Assembly (NCBI GenBank): GCA_020444545.1
Contig: JAHLKT010000003.1
Span: 186,001-250,000, forward strand
Reading direction: 5' to 3'
DNA length: 64,000 nucleotides
From: Desulfarculaceae bacterium
GTDB taxonomy: Bacteria; Desulfobacterota; Desulfarculia; Desulfarculales; Desulfarculaceae
The notes beneath the pieces were generated by a model that saw only the letters and a list, made by a program, of their open reading frames with translations, had not been told where the DNA came from and did not search any database. Both the position numbers and the translations under genes were made by a program. Shown here in pieces: positions 36,236 to 44,658 of this stretch; position 1 is the first letter of the stretch; each line of letters starts with the position of its first letter.

Positions 36236-38248
36236 TTAGGCCGGGCTGATCTCCACCGCGTTGCAATGGAAGGCGCAGGTATTGCCCATGTCGGTCAGGC
36301 GCTGGCTGGTGAGCTGGTTGGCTCCGCCGGCGGCGAAGAACCGGGGCCAGTGGATGCCCTCCAGAACCAGCAGCTCGGGGCGGGTGTCCTCGGTGATTTG
36401 GGCCCACAGGCGGCACTCGCCCCGCTGGTTGAACACCACCACCTCCTGGCCGTCGCGGATGCCGCGAGGGGCGGCGGCGCTGGGGTGGATCATCACCACC
36501 GGCCGCCCGGCTTCGGTGCGCAGGGCCTCGATCTCGTTGAAGGCCGAATTGAGCATCAGGTGATGGGGAGGGGTGATCAGCTCCAGGGGGTAGTCCGCGC
36601 CGCCGGGATCGCGCACCATCTCGCCGCTGGGCAGGGGGTCCAGCCCCTGCTCGGCCAGGGTTTGGCTGTAAAGCTCCACCTTGCCCGAGGGGGTCTTGAA
36701 GCCCTCGGCGTAGGGGTTGGCCGGGATGTTCAGGCGCACCGGCTCTCCCCGCCACAGGGCGTCCATGTCCACCCCCTCCAGGCCTGGCTCAGGCTCGGCC
36801 AGGAAGGCTCGCATGAACCAGTCCTCGTCGTGGCTGAACACCTCGTCCGTAAAGCCCAGGCGCTGGGCCAGCTCCTGGAAGATGCCCAGCATGGGGCGGC
36901 TGTCGCCCACCGGCGGAATCACCGGCCGGGCGATTTGCAGGTAGTTGTGGCCATAGGCGCGGTACAGGTCCGTGACCTCGAAGGAGCTGGCCCCGGGCAG
37001 GATGATGTCGGCCATGCGGGCGCTGTCGGTGAGAAACATCTCGTGCACCACGGTGAACAGGTCCTCGCGGGCCAGGCCGGCCATCACCGCGCGCGACTGG
37101 GGAGCCACCGCCGCCGGGTTGCACAGGTACACGTAGAGCGCCTTGATGGGCGGGTCTTCCAGGCTGGTGAGCGCCTCGCCCAGGCGCACCATGTTCACCG
37201 AACGGAGGCCGGGCGGGCAGAGGTCGGGCCGCAGCAGGGCGTTCAGGTTGGCGGGCGAACCGCCCAGGGAGCGGGTGAGGCCGCCACCCTTTTTGGCAAA
37301 GGCCCCCACCAACGCGGGCAAGAGCGCGATGGCCCGCATGGCCATGCCTCCGGCCAGCTGGCGGGCCGGGCCGCAGCCGGTGCGGATGTAGGGCGCGCGG
37401 GCCTTGCCGTATTCCCGGGCCACCTGGGTGATGACCTCCTCGCTCAGGCCGGTGAGCTCGGCCGCGCGCGAGGGCGGGTACTCCGCCGCGCGGGCGGCCA
37501 GGGCCTCGAAGCCCACGGTGTGCTCATCGACGTATGCGCGGTCGACGAGCCCCTCGCTGATCAGCACCTGCATCATCCCCAGAGCCAAGGCCGCGTCCGA
37601 GCCCGTCTTGAGCATGAGGTGCTGGTCCGCTTCTTGCGCGGTGCGGTTGCGGTAGGGGTCGATCACCACGATCTTGGCCCCGGCCTTCTTGGCTTTTTGG
37701 AACCAGGGCCAGGCGTGCAAATTGGTGGTGAGGGTGTTGGAGCCCCAGATGAGGATGTAGTCCGAAAACGCGGCGTATTCGAGGTCCGTGCTGGGGCCGG
37801 AGCCCAGCCCCGCGCTGACGCCCGCCGAGGCCGCCGGGCTGCAAATGGTGTAGAGCAGGCGGCTGGCCCCCATCTTGTGGAACAGGGCGTGGCCCGCGTG
37901 GCGCTGCACCAGGCCCATGCTGCCCGCGTAGGAATAAGGCAGGATGGCCTCGGAGCCGTGTTGGGCGGCGATGTCGCCCAGGCGGGCGGCCACCTCGCCC
38001 AGGGCCTCGTCCCAGGAGATGGGCTGGAACTGCCCCGAACCCTTGGGCCCGCTGCGCTTGAGGGGGGTGGTTATGCGTCCGGGGTTGTGCACATGGGCGG
38101 GGAAGTGCCCCGCCTTGCGGCAGAGAAAGCCTTGGGTGTAAGGGTGCTCCGGGTCGCCCTTGACCGCGGTTATGCGGCCGTGCTCAACCTTGGCCAACAG
38201 GCCGCAGGAGTCGGGGCAATCCTTGCAACAAACCGAACGATGCCACAT
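36236..38248 (-). CDS. Molybdopterin oxidoreductase with one [4Fe-4S] cluster
   Basis: This 670-residue protein is a DMSO-reductase-family enzyme with bis-MGD cofactor. The N-terminal cluster motif is CKDCPDSC (CxxCxxxC) followed by a fourth Cys in GFLCRKAGH. It has MoCo-binding blocks WGSNTLTTNLHAWPW and IDPYRNRTAQEADQHLMLKTGSDAALALGMM, and a C-terminal molydopterin-dinucleotide-binding domain (MIHPSAAAPRGIRDGQEVVVFNQRG). No Tat signal, so cytoplasmic. There is no separate FeS or membrane subunit nearby. The substrate is not predictable; the PaaK-like ligase and the TRAP transporter suggest an aromatic or related acid pathway. Confidence 0.9.
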   Translation of the reverse strand: MWHRSVCCKDCPDSCGLLAKVEHGRITAVKGDPEHPYTQGFLCRKAGHFPAHVHNPGRITTPLKRSGPKGSGQFQPISWDEALGEVAARLGDIAAQHGSEAILPYSYAGSMGLVQRHAGHALFHKMGASRLLYTICSPAASAGVSAGLGSGPSTDLEYAAFSDYILIWGSNTLTTNLHAWPWFQKAKKAGAKIVVIDPYRNRTAQEADQHLMLKTGSDAALALGMMQVLISEGLVDRAYVDEHTVGFEALAARAAEYPPSRAAELTGLSEEVITQVAREYGKARAPYIRTGCGPARQLAGGMAMRAIALLPALVGAFAKKGGGLTRSLGGSPANLNALLRPDLCPPGLRSVNMVRLGEALTSLEDPPIKALYVYLCNPAAVAPQSRAVMAGLAREDLFTVVHEMFLTDSARMADIILPGASSFEVTDLYRAYGHNYLQIARPVIPPVGDSRPMLGIFQELAQRLGFTDEVFSHDEDWFMRAFLAEPEPGLEGVDMDALWRGEPVRLNIPANPYAEGFKTPSGKVELYSQTLAEQGLDPLPSGEMVRDPGGADYPLELITPPHHLMLNSAFNEIEALRTEAGRPVVMIHPSAAAPRGIRDGQEVVVFNQRGECRLWAQITEDTRPELLVLEGIHWPRFFAAGGANQLTSQRLTDMGNTCAFHCNAVEISPA

Positions 38249-38290
38249 GGCCGGGCCATCCTTGCCCCTCCCGCCCGGGCCGCGCGGCTG

Positions 38291-38491
38291 CTAATCCTCC
38301 GGCTGCGTCTCGACCGGCTCTCCCGAGGCGGTGAGCCCCAGGCCCATGCAGATCATGGCCAGGCTGGCCCGGATGCGCTCGGTGTTGCGGGTCATGGCCG
38401 GAAAATCGCCGGCCTCGCGGCTCAGAGCCTCCAGCTCCCGCCCCAAACGGCGGGCCCGGTCTTGGAGGGCGTTGAGAGTCTTGTTGTCCAT
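38291..38491 (-). CDS. Small hypothetical helical protein
   Basis: This 66-residue protein (from ATG 38491, which is 6 bases after GGGGG; ATG 38497 would be too close) is charged and helical (ALQDRARRLGRELEALSREAG) with a hydrophobic helix (ASLAMICMGLGL) and acidic end. I do not recognise it. It fits between the PaaK-like ligase (19 bases away) and the molybdopterin enzyme (42 bases), in the same operon. Confidence 0.6.
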   Translation of the reverse strand: MDNKTLNALQDRARRLGRELEALSREAGDFPAMTRNTERIRASLAMICMGLGLTASGEPVETQPED

Positions 38492-38509
38492 GCTCATCCC
38501 CCTTCGGGT

Positions 38510-39844
38510 CTAGTGCTTGGGACGCAGGTCCTTGAAGCGCCGCGCCTTGACTTCGTAACGCGTCAGGCTGCCCAGGGGGTGCACCTCTATAGCGTATCCC
38601 AGGTTGGTCTTGAGGCGAAGCTCGTTTTTGAGCGAGGCCAGGGTCTCCTCCTGGCCGCCGGCGGCCGGGTCGGCGAACTCGATCTTCAGGGTGAGGCGCT
38701 CGCTGTCGCCCAGGCGCTCCACCACCACCTCGTACTCGTCGGCCAAGGCGTCGAAGCCGCGCACCACCTCCTCGATGGCCGAGGGCGAAAGAAGCACCCC
38801 CTTGACCTTGGTGATGTCGTCCGCCCGGCCCTGCACCCCGCCCTTGATCAGCCGGAAGGTCCGGCCGCAGGGACAGGGATCGGGGTCCCACTCGATGATG
38901 TCCTTGGAGTCGAAACGGATGCAGGGCTGGGCCTGGCGGTCCAGGGCGGTGATGATCATCTTGCCCTTTTTGCCCGGCTCCTCGATGAGCTCGCCGGTCA
39001 CCGGGTCCTCAATCTCCACCAGGAACAGCGCCTCGTTCACATGCATGCCGCCGGGCTGCTCGGCGCACTCGAAGCTCCAGGCCCCTATCTCGGTGGCCCC
39101 GGCGTGGTCGAAGAGCTTGGCTCCCCACACGTTTTCGATGCGCTGCTTGGTGCTGGGGATGCTGGCCCCCGGCTCCCCCGCGCAGGTGATGCGCTGGATG
39201 CTCATCTCGGCGGGCTCCAGGCCCAGCTTGTTCTTGGCCACGTCGGCCATGTTGAGCATGTAGGTGGGCGTGCCCATCATGGCCGTGGCCTTAAGCTCCT
39301 GAACCTTGAGCACCCGGGAGGCCGTGTCCAACACCCCGCCGGGCACCACCTCGCAGCCGATCTTCTCGCAGGCGTAGTGGCCCGCCCAGAAGGCAACGAA
39401 GATGTTGTAGCCAAAGGGGATGAACACCCGGTCGTGGGGGCGGTAGCCCTGGGACCAGAGAATGTAGCTCCAGGCCTCGGCCCACCACTCCCAGTCCTGC
39501 CAGGTGTCGGCCTGGTACACCGGGGTGCCGGTGGTGCCCGAGGTCTGGCGGAACTCGGCAACTTGCTCCAAGGGCACGCACAGGCGGCTGCCGTAGGGGA
39601 AGGGCTCCTGCTCCTGGGCGCCCTTTAGCGAAGCCTTGTCCACCTGGGGCACCCGGCGCACGTCGTCCCAGGTCTTTATGTCTCCCGGCTCCAGGCCGGC
39701 TTGGGCGTAGAATTCGCGGTACCAGGAGGAGTTGTTCCAGGCCCAGGCGACCAGCTTCTTGAAGCGGGCGAGCTGAGCCGCCCGGAGAAGCTCCAGGGGC
39801 ATGGTCTCCAGGTACGGATTCCAATAGGGGCTCTGGTCAGGCAT
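38510..39844 (-). CDS. Phenylacetate-CoA ligase family protein (PaaK-like)
   Basis: This AMP-forming aryl/acyl-CoA ligase (444 residues) has PaaK-type features: FRQTSGTTGTPVYQAD (P-loop, about 88-103), AYHSP-like YGYNIFVAFWAG, and the C-terminal GRADDITKVKGVLLSPSAIEEV that matches PaaK. I choose ATG 39844 behind GGGAGCGGCC; ATG 39883 would overlap the preceding gene. The stop-start gap to dctM is 14 bases, so it is in the TRAP operon. Substrate not readable; phenylacetate and related acids are the family norm. Confidence 0.9.
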   Translation of the reverse strand: MPDQSPYWNPYLETMPLELLRAAQLARFKKLVAWAWNNSSWYREFYAQAGLEPGDIKTWDDVRRVPQVDKASLKGAQEQEPFPYGSRLCVPLEQVAEFRQTSGTTGTPVYQADTWQDWEWWAEAWSYILWSQGYRPHDRVFIPFGYNIFVAFWAGHYACEKIGCEVVPGGVLDTASRVLKVQELKATAMMGTPTYMLNMADVAKNKLGLEPAEMSIQRITCAGEPGASIPSTKQRIENVWGAKLFDHAGATEIGAWSFECAEQPGGMHVNEALFLVEIEDPVTGELIEEPGKKGKMIITALDRQAQPCIRFDSKDIIEWDPDPCPCGRTFRLIKGGVQGRADDITKVKGVLLSPSAIEEVVRGFDALADEYEVVVERLGDSERLTLKIEFADPAAGGQEETLASLKNELRLKTNLGYAIEVHPLGSLTRYEVKARRFKDLRPKH

Positions 39845-39858
39845 GGCCGCTCCCGGGG

Positions 39859-41160
39859 TCAATACATTAAGTTGGGTAGCCACAGGGCGATCTGTGGGAA
39901 CAACACGATGAAGCCGGTGCCCACGATGAGGGCCAGCAGGAAGGGCAGCGCGCCCTTGAAAATCTTCTCCAGGGGAACGTCCTGGGCGATGCCGTTGACC
40001 ACGTAGACGTTAATGCCCACCGGAGGGGTGATGACCCCCATCTGGGTGACCAGCACGATGATCACCCCGAACCAGACCGGGTCGTAGCCCAGGTCCATGA
40101 TGATGGGATAGAAGATGGGGATGGTCAGCATGATCAGGGCCAGGGCGTCGATGAAACAGCCGCCGATCAGGTAGACCAGCACGATCATGGCCACCACCAT
40201 GAAGTCGGGCATGTTCAGCGCGGCCACCCATTCGGCCACGTCGAAGGTGATGCGGGTGACCGCCAGGAAGTGGCCGAAGACCGTGGCCCCGGCCACCAAG
40301 AGCAGCACCATGCACGAGGTGCGCAGCGTCTCGTAGATGCTCTTCTTGAAGCCCGCCCAGGTGAGCTGGCGCCGCACCAGGGCCACCAGGCACACCGCCG
40401 CCGCGCCCACCGCGCCGGCCTCGGTGGGGGTGAAGACCCCGGCGAAGAGACCGCCCATGACCAGCAGGAACACCAGCATGGTCTCGCCGGTCTCGCTCAG
40501 CGAGAGCAGGCGCTCGCGCCAGGTGAAGGCAGAGCAGGCCGGGCCCTGCTGGGGCGCGAAGTAGCAGTAGACCCACACCGCCACCGCGAACATGAAGGTG
40601 ATGAACACGGCGGGCATGATGCCGGCCACGAACAGCTTGCCGATGGACTGCTCGGTGAGGATGCCGTAGACGATGAGCACCACGCTGGGGGGCATGAGCA
40701 TGCCCAGCCCGCCGCCCGAGGCCACCGAGCCGGTGGCCAGCTCGTCGCCGTAGCCGTAGCGCTTCATCTCGGGCAGGCCCACCGTGGCCATGGTGGCGGC
40801 GGTGGCCGGCGAGGAGCCGCACACCGCGCCGAAGGCGGTGCAGGCGCAGACCGTGGCCGTGGCCAGGCCGCCCCGGTAGCAGCCCACCATCTTATAGGCC
40901 GAATCGTACAAGCGCCGGCTGATGCCCGCGTTGAAGGCGATCTGGCCCATGAAGATGAACAGGGGAATGATGGTCAGCCCGTAGGAACTGTAGACGCTGT
41001 AAAAGTCGCGGGCCAGGAGCTTGAGGGCCGCCTCGGGGTTCACCTGCACCGCGAAGCCCACGAAGCCCACCAGGGTCATGACGTAGGCCACGGGCATGCG
41101 GGAGAAGATGACCACGATCAGGACCAGGATGCCGATGACGCCGATTACGGTGGGGCTCAT
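39859..41160 (-). CDS. dctM: TRAP transporter large permease DctM
   Basis: This 12-TM-type ion-driven permease (433 residues) pairs with DctQ. It has typical DctM text: MPVAYVMTLVGFVGFAV, FIFMGQIAFNAGISRRLYD, SGGGLGMLMPPSVVLIVYGILTEQSIGKLFVAGIMP and GCFIDALALIMLTIPIFYPI. Start ATG 41160 overlaps the dctQ stop (ATGA); upstream in-frame sequence lies within dctQ. Confidence 0.95.
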   Translation of the reverse strand: MSPTVIGVIGILVLIVVIFSRMPVAYVMTLVGFVGFAVQVNPEAALKLLARDFYSVYSSYGLTIIPLFIFMGQIAFNAGISRRLYDSAYKMVGCYRGGLATATVCACTAFGAVCGSSPATAATMATVGLPEMKRYGYGDELATGSVASGGGLGMLMPPSVVLIVYGILTEQSIGKLFVAGIMPAVFITFMFAVAVWVYCYFAPQQGPACSAFTWRERLLSLSETGETMLVFLLVMGGLFAGVFTPTEAGAVGAAAVCLVALVRRQLTWAGFKKSIYETLRTSCMVLLLVAGATVFGHFLAVTRITFDVAEWVAALNMPDFMVVAMIVLVYLIGGCFIDALALIMLTIPIFYPIIMDLGYDPVWFGVIIVLVTQMGVITPPVGINVYVVNGIAQDVPLEKIFKGALPFLLALIVGTGFIVLFPQIALWLPNLMY

Positions 41161-41633
41161 TTGCCGGCCGCCTTTTTCAGGTAGTTCACGCTGTCGTTGA
41201 AAATGACCAGGCTGAGCACCCCGAAGGCCACCGCCACCGCGTAGATGAGGACGTAGTCCGGGAACTGGAGGCTCATGGAGACCTCGCCGGAATCCTTGAC
41301 CGTGTTGCCGTAGAGGAACATCTGCCAGCAAACCAGGCCGAACAGGGTGCCGGCCACCAGGTTGCCGATGCCGCTGTACCAGGCCTGGGTGCGCGGTTTG
41401 AACTTCCTGACGAACAGGTCCACGCCCACGTGGCCGTGCTCGTGGTCGGTAAGCGGCATGGCGCAGGCCAGCACCAGGGTGGCCATGAAGCTCACGATCT
41501 CCACCGCCCCGAAGATGGGGTGATCGAAGGCGCGGAAGATGACGTCCACACAGGTGATGACCATCATCCCCGTGAGGGCGATGCCCCCGATGCGTTTAAG
41601 CAGGTTGATTAGCTGATCCACAGCCTTGTCCAT
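41157..41633 (-). CDS. dctQ: TRAP transporter small permease DctQ
   Basis: This four-helix membrane subunit (158 residues from ATG 41633, with GGGAG eight bases upstream; a TTG at 41657 is not favoured). Family text: GMMVITCVDVIFRAFDHPIFGAVEIVSFMATLVLACAMPLTDHEHGHVGVDL. It overlaps dctM by 4 bases. A hairpin separates it from the binding-protein gene. Confidence 0.94.
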   Translation of the reverse strand: MDKAVDQLINLLKRIGGIALTGMMVITCVDVIFRAFDHPIFGAVEIVSFMATLVLACAMPLTDHEHGHVGVDLFVRKFKPRTQAWYSGIGNLVAGTLFGLVCWQMFLYGNTVKDSGEVSMSLQFPDYVLIYAVAVAFGVLSLVIFNDSVNYLKKAAGK

Positions 41634-41665
41634 GGTTGACTCCCGACCCCTCCCCAAGAATTGAG

Positions 41666-41692
41666 GGAGGGCGGCCGCGCGGGCCGCCCTCC
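41666..41692 (-). repeat. 11-bp perfect stem-loop between dctP and dctQ
   Basis: GGAGGGCGGCC (41666-41676) pairs with GGCCGCCCTCC (41682-41692), loop 5 bases. No U-tract follows on the minus strand. It lies 11 bases past the dctP stop, in the same place as the hairpin after livK, and may raise the binding-protein:permease ratio. Confidence 0.8.
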
Positions 41693-41702
41693 GGATGGAT
41701 GA

Positions 41703-42728
41703 CTACTTGTTGACTTCGGCCAGCTTCTTCTGGGTGTACTCCAGGGCCTCCTTGGCGGGAACGCCCTTGGCGCTGGTCTGCTTGACGTACTCGCCCAGCA
41801 CCGGGTCGGTGGCCTTTTTCCAGCGAGCCGCCTCTTCGGGGGTCAGCGACAGGAACTTGCGTCCCTTCTTGAGCATGAACTCGCGACCAACTTGGTCGGA
41901 CTTGTCCCAGGCCGCGCCGTGCTTGGGGATCCATTCCTTGTTGATCTGGATGATGGTCTCCTGCACGTCCTTGGGCAGGGAGTTCCACTTGTCCTTGTTC
42001 ATCACTACGTAGAAGGTGGTGGTGTAGGCGTTGGCGTAGTTCTGGGTGCAGTACTTGACCACCTCGGCCATGCGCCAGCCCTTGTTGGTCTCCACCGGGT
42101 ACATGCCGCCGTCCACCACGCCGCGTTGCAGGGCCTGGTAGAGCTCGGGCATGGGCATGGCCACCGGGGTGCCGCCCAGGGCCTCGACCACCTTGGCGGT
42201 GGTGCCGTGGGAGCGGATCTTGAGGCCCTTAAGGTCCTCCATCTTGGTGACCGGCTTGTCCTTGGTGTGCAGCAGTCCTGGCCCATGAGCGTGGAGGTAC
42301 ATCACCTGGACGTCGTCCAGCTCCTTGGGCTTGAACTTCTCATAGACCGCGTTGGCCACCTGGGTGGCCGCCTTGCCGCTCTTGTAGCCCAGGGGCAGGT
42401 CCACCACCTCCATCAGGGGGAAGCGGCCCCGGTTGTAGGCGAACAGGCAGAAGCCCAGGTCGCTCATGCCCTGGACCGTGCCGTCATAGACCTGCTTGGC
42501 CTTGGTAAGGGTCTGGCCGGGGAAGTATTGCACCTTCACCTTGCCCTTGGTGCGCTTCTCGACCTCTTTGCACCAGGCGTCGGCCAATTTGGACTGGATG
42601 TGGCTGGGCGGGAAGAAGCAAGAGTAGGTAAGCTTGATCTCCTCCGCCGCGGCCGCCGGCAGGGCAGTGATGGTGAATGCCGCCATCAACGCTGCTGCCA
42701 GAACTAGCACCATGAACTTTTTGGACAT
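41703..42728 (-). CDS. dctP: TRAP transporter solute-binding protein DctP
   Basis: This periplasmic binding protein (341 residues; ATG 42728 behind GGGAGG) has a signal peptide (about 1-25, ending AAA) and the DctP-family body: IKLTYSCFFPPSHIQSKLAD, MKVKGLKIRSHGTTAKVVEALGGTPVAMPMPELYQALQRGVVDGG-like text including the conserved Arg in LKIRSHGT, and a helical end. The Arg binds the carboxylate ligand in this family. First gene of the TRAP-PaaK operon. Confidence 0.94.
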   Translation of the reverse strand: MSKKFMVLVLAAALMAAFTITALPAAAAEEIKLTYSCFFPPSHIQSKLADAWCKEVEKRTKGKVKVQYFPGQTLTKAKQVYDGTVQGMSDLGFCLFAYNRGRFPLMEVVDLPLGYKSGKAATQVANAVYEKFKPKELDDVQVMYLHAHGPGLLHTKDKPVTKMEDLKGLKIRSHGTTAKVVEALGGTPVAMPMPELYQALQRGVVDGGMYPVETNKGWRMAEVVKYCTQNYANAYTTTFYVVMNKDKWNSLPKDVQETIIQINKEWIPKHGAAWDKSDQVGREFMLKKGRKFLSLTPEEAARWKKATDPVLGEYVKQTSAKGVPAKEALEYTQKKLAEVNK

Positions 42729-43153
42729 GATTCCCTCCCGTGTGCGGCGGCCTGCCCAAAGGCCGCGCAAGTAACCTTGTTTCCAGCCGCAGCCGGACAT
42801 CCTTCAGATGTTCAAGCAAGGTTGCGAATCTGCGAGAAGGATAATATACGCGCGTACGCGGTTGCAAACGCGGCCTGCCCCCCGAGGCCGCGATTATTAT
42901 CAGGTCCCGAGGGGGATGGCGTCTTGCCGGGCGGCGAAACCGCCCCCAGGGGCCGCTGGGCCGTGGGGCGCGCCGTACGTCCGGCCGGAGCAGGTGCTTT
43001 TCTCGGAGGTGTGGTTCGCGGGGATGATCATGAGCCGATCATAGAGACCCGGCCTCGCGCCAAACCATGACGGCGGTCATGTAGCGCATTTTTCCCGCTG
43101 GGGCCGCAAAGGGCCCTTGGCAACGCCGTATGCCGGCGCCCGGCGACGCCGAG
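42729..43153. promoter_or_regulatory. 425-base regulatory region of the TRAP operon
   Basis: On the minus strand a TATTAT-type -10 (42841-42846) is adjacent to overlapping palindromes TACGCGCGTA (42847-42856) and CGCGTACGCG (42851-42860), a plausible operator over the promoter. No good -35 box is seen. Further upstream CATGAC-GGCG-GTCATG (43066-43081) is a palindrome with Fnr-family spacing, 73 bases after the stop of a Crp/Fnr gene. ATGATCAT-like repeats lie at 43024-43043. There is no convincing gene. Confidence 0.5.
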
Positions 43154-43858
43154 CTAAACCCAGAGGGGGTCGTCTTCCAGATTTTTGAGCGAGGTGGGGG
43201 AGATGATGCGCACCTGGCCCCGGCGGCTCTCCACGATGCCCAGGCTCCTGAGGCGGCCCATGGTGCGCAGGGTGGATTCGGTGGTGGTGCCGGCCAGCTC
43301 GGCCAGCTCGCCGCTGGTCAGCTTTATCTCGGAGCCGAACTTATCGAAAAGGGTGGTGAGCACCCGGACCAGGCGCTGCTCCACCCGCTTTTCCACCATG
43401 TCCACGATGCGGCTGTTGGCGCTGTCGATGGCCTTGCCCAGGATGGTCATGATGTTGGCCAGGAGCAGGGGGTTGGCCAGGGCGAAGGCCACGAACTCGG
43501 TGCTGGGGATGCAGGCCACCACGCTTTCCTGCATGGCCTCGGCCGAGAGGATGCGGGGGCTGCCGGTGAAGGGACCGATGAGGTTGAGGGGCTCGCCGCG
43601 CTTGGCCAGAAGGTAGGTGACGCAGATGCCGCTGGAGGAGGAGATGAAGACCTTCACCAGGCCCTCGGCCACCAGGTAGAAGAACTCGCAGGGGTCCTCC
43701 TGCAAGAACACCGGCGCGCCCTTGGCGTAGTGGGCGTAAAAGGACATCTCGGCGATCGCCGCGATCTGCTCCGGCCCCAGGCCCTCGAAGCCCATGGCCC
43801 GCCCGAACAGCTCCCTGCGCTGCTCCGGTGTGCTCTCCAGCACCGTCCCCCGCGCCAT
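43154..43858 (-). CDS. Crp/Fnr-family transcriptional regulator
   Basis: The 234-residue protein (ATG 43858, behind AAGGGG) has an N-terminal cNMP-like sensor domain (about 25-130, PVFLQEDPCEFFYLVAEGLVKVF), dimer helix and C-terminal winged HTH (IKLTSGELAELAGTTTESTLRTMGRLRSLGIVE). There is no N-terminal [4Fe-4S] Cys cluster of Fnr. The recognition helix has TTESTLR, similar in pattern to the ExxSR of Fnr. An upstream in-frame ATG at 43915 adds an unlikely Arg-rich stretch. It lies upstream of the TRAP operon and may regulate it. Confidence 0.9.
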   Translation of the reverse strand: MARGTVLESTPEQRRELFGRAMGFEGLGPEQIAAIAEMSFYAHYAKGAPVFLQEDPCEFFYLVAEGLVKVFISSSSGICVTYLLAKRGEPLNLIGPFTGSPRILSAEAMQESVVACIPSTEFVAFALANPLLLANIMTILGKAIDSANSRIVDMVEKRVEQRLVRVLTTLFDKFGSEIKLTSGELAELAGTTTESTLRTMGRLRSLGIVESRRGQVRIISPTSLKNLEDDPLWV

Positions 43859-44051
43859 GACCACCCCTTGCCGCGACAGGCCCTCGCCCCGCCGCTCAAC
43901 GCCCCTCGATAGCATTCGGCTGTAGGGGCCCAGAATATCCGAGCCTCCCCGGGCCAGTCAAGGCGCGCCCGGGCTTGGCCCGCCGCCCGGCCCGGCGGTA
44001 AAATTAGAGCAGGAGGATCGCGGGAGAGCATTCAACCATTGGGGAGAGCGT

Positions 44052-44528
44052 ATGGCCTTGACGAAGAGCAAGCGGGCGCGGGGCATGGCCCTGCTGCTGG
44101 CCGGTCTGATCCTGCTGGGGGCCGCGGCCTGCGGCGAGTATTACCTGGACCCCGGCCCCAACCCGGCGCGCATCCGGGTGAAGCTGTGGGCCATGGTGCC
44201 GGCCAGCCTGAAACAGACCCCGGGCGAGTGGATCTACTGGGACTGGAGCCTCAGGCTGGTGGCGCCCCAAGGGCCCTACCCCATGCTGCCGCCCACCACC
44301 AAGCAGGACTTCTACACCATCCCCAACACCAACCCCCTGGTGCGCGACGTGACCTTCCTGGCCCCGCCGGGCAAGCACAAGTACCTGCTGGAGGTGTACG
44401 GCTACGCCATCCGCCAGCGGGGGGAGCACTCCGGGCCCAAGGTGCTCACCGCCCTGCAACAGACCATCGAGCTGGATCTGGCGCCCGGAAGCAGCACCAC
44501 CCTGGAACGCAAGGTGGGCGGACAATAG
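44052..44528 (+). CDS. Predicted lipoprotein of unknown function
   Basis: The 158-residue product has a lipoprotein-type signal (basic start, hydrophobic helix, LLGAAACG with Cys about residue 27). The body is Pro-rich with many aromatic residues (YYLDPGPNPARIRVKLW, GEWIYWDWSL) and one repeat-free beta-rich domain. The terminal part includes KYLLEVYGYAIRQRG. I do not recognise the family. It has its own site (GGGGAG) and lies 123 bases upstream of the PAS kinase on the same strand. Confidence 0.6.
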   Translation: MALTKSKRARGMALLLAGLILLGAAACGEYYLDPGPNPARIRVKLWAMVPASLKQTPGEWIYWDWSLRLVAPQGPYPMLPPTTKQDFYTIPNTNPLVRDVTFLAPPGKHKYLLEVYGYAIRQRGEHSGPKVLTALQQTIELDLAPGSSTTLERKVGGQ

Positions 44529-44658
44529 GGACGGGGGTGGTTCCCGGCTGAACCCGGCCGGGAGCTGCCTTATAATGAAACTATAGGGATGTCTGCCTGG
44601 TGGAGCCGCAGGTGGCTCCGCCCAGCCCGCCGTCCGGGCCAGGGAAAGGAGGCGCGCC

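Noticed and set aside
36266-39628. 1120-residue plus-strand frame
   Set aside because: Antisense shadow of the molybdopterin enzyme and PaaK-like genes, rich in His/Gly/Val as shadows are.
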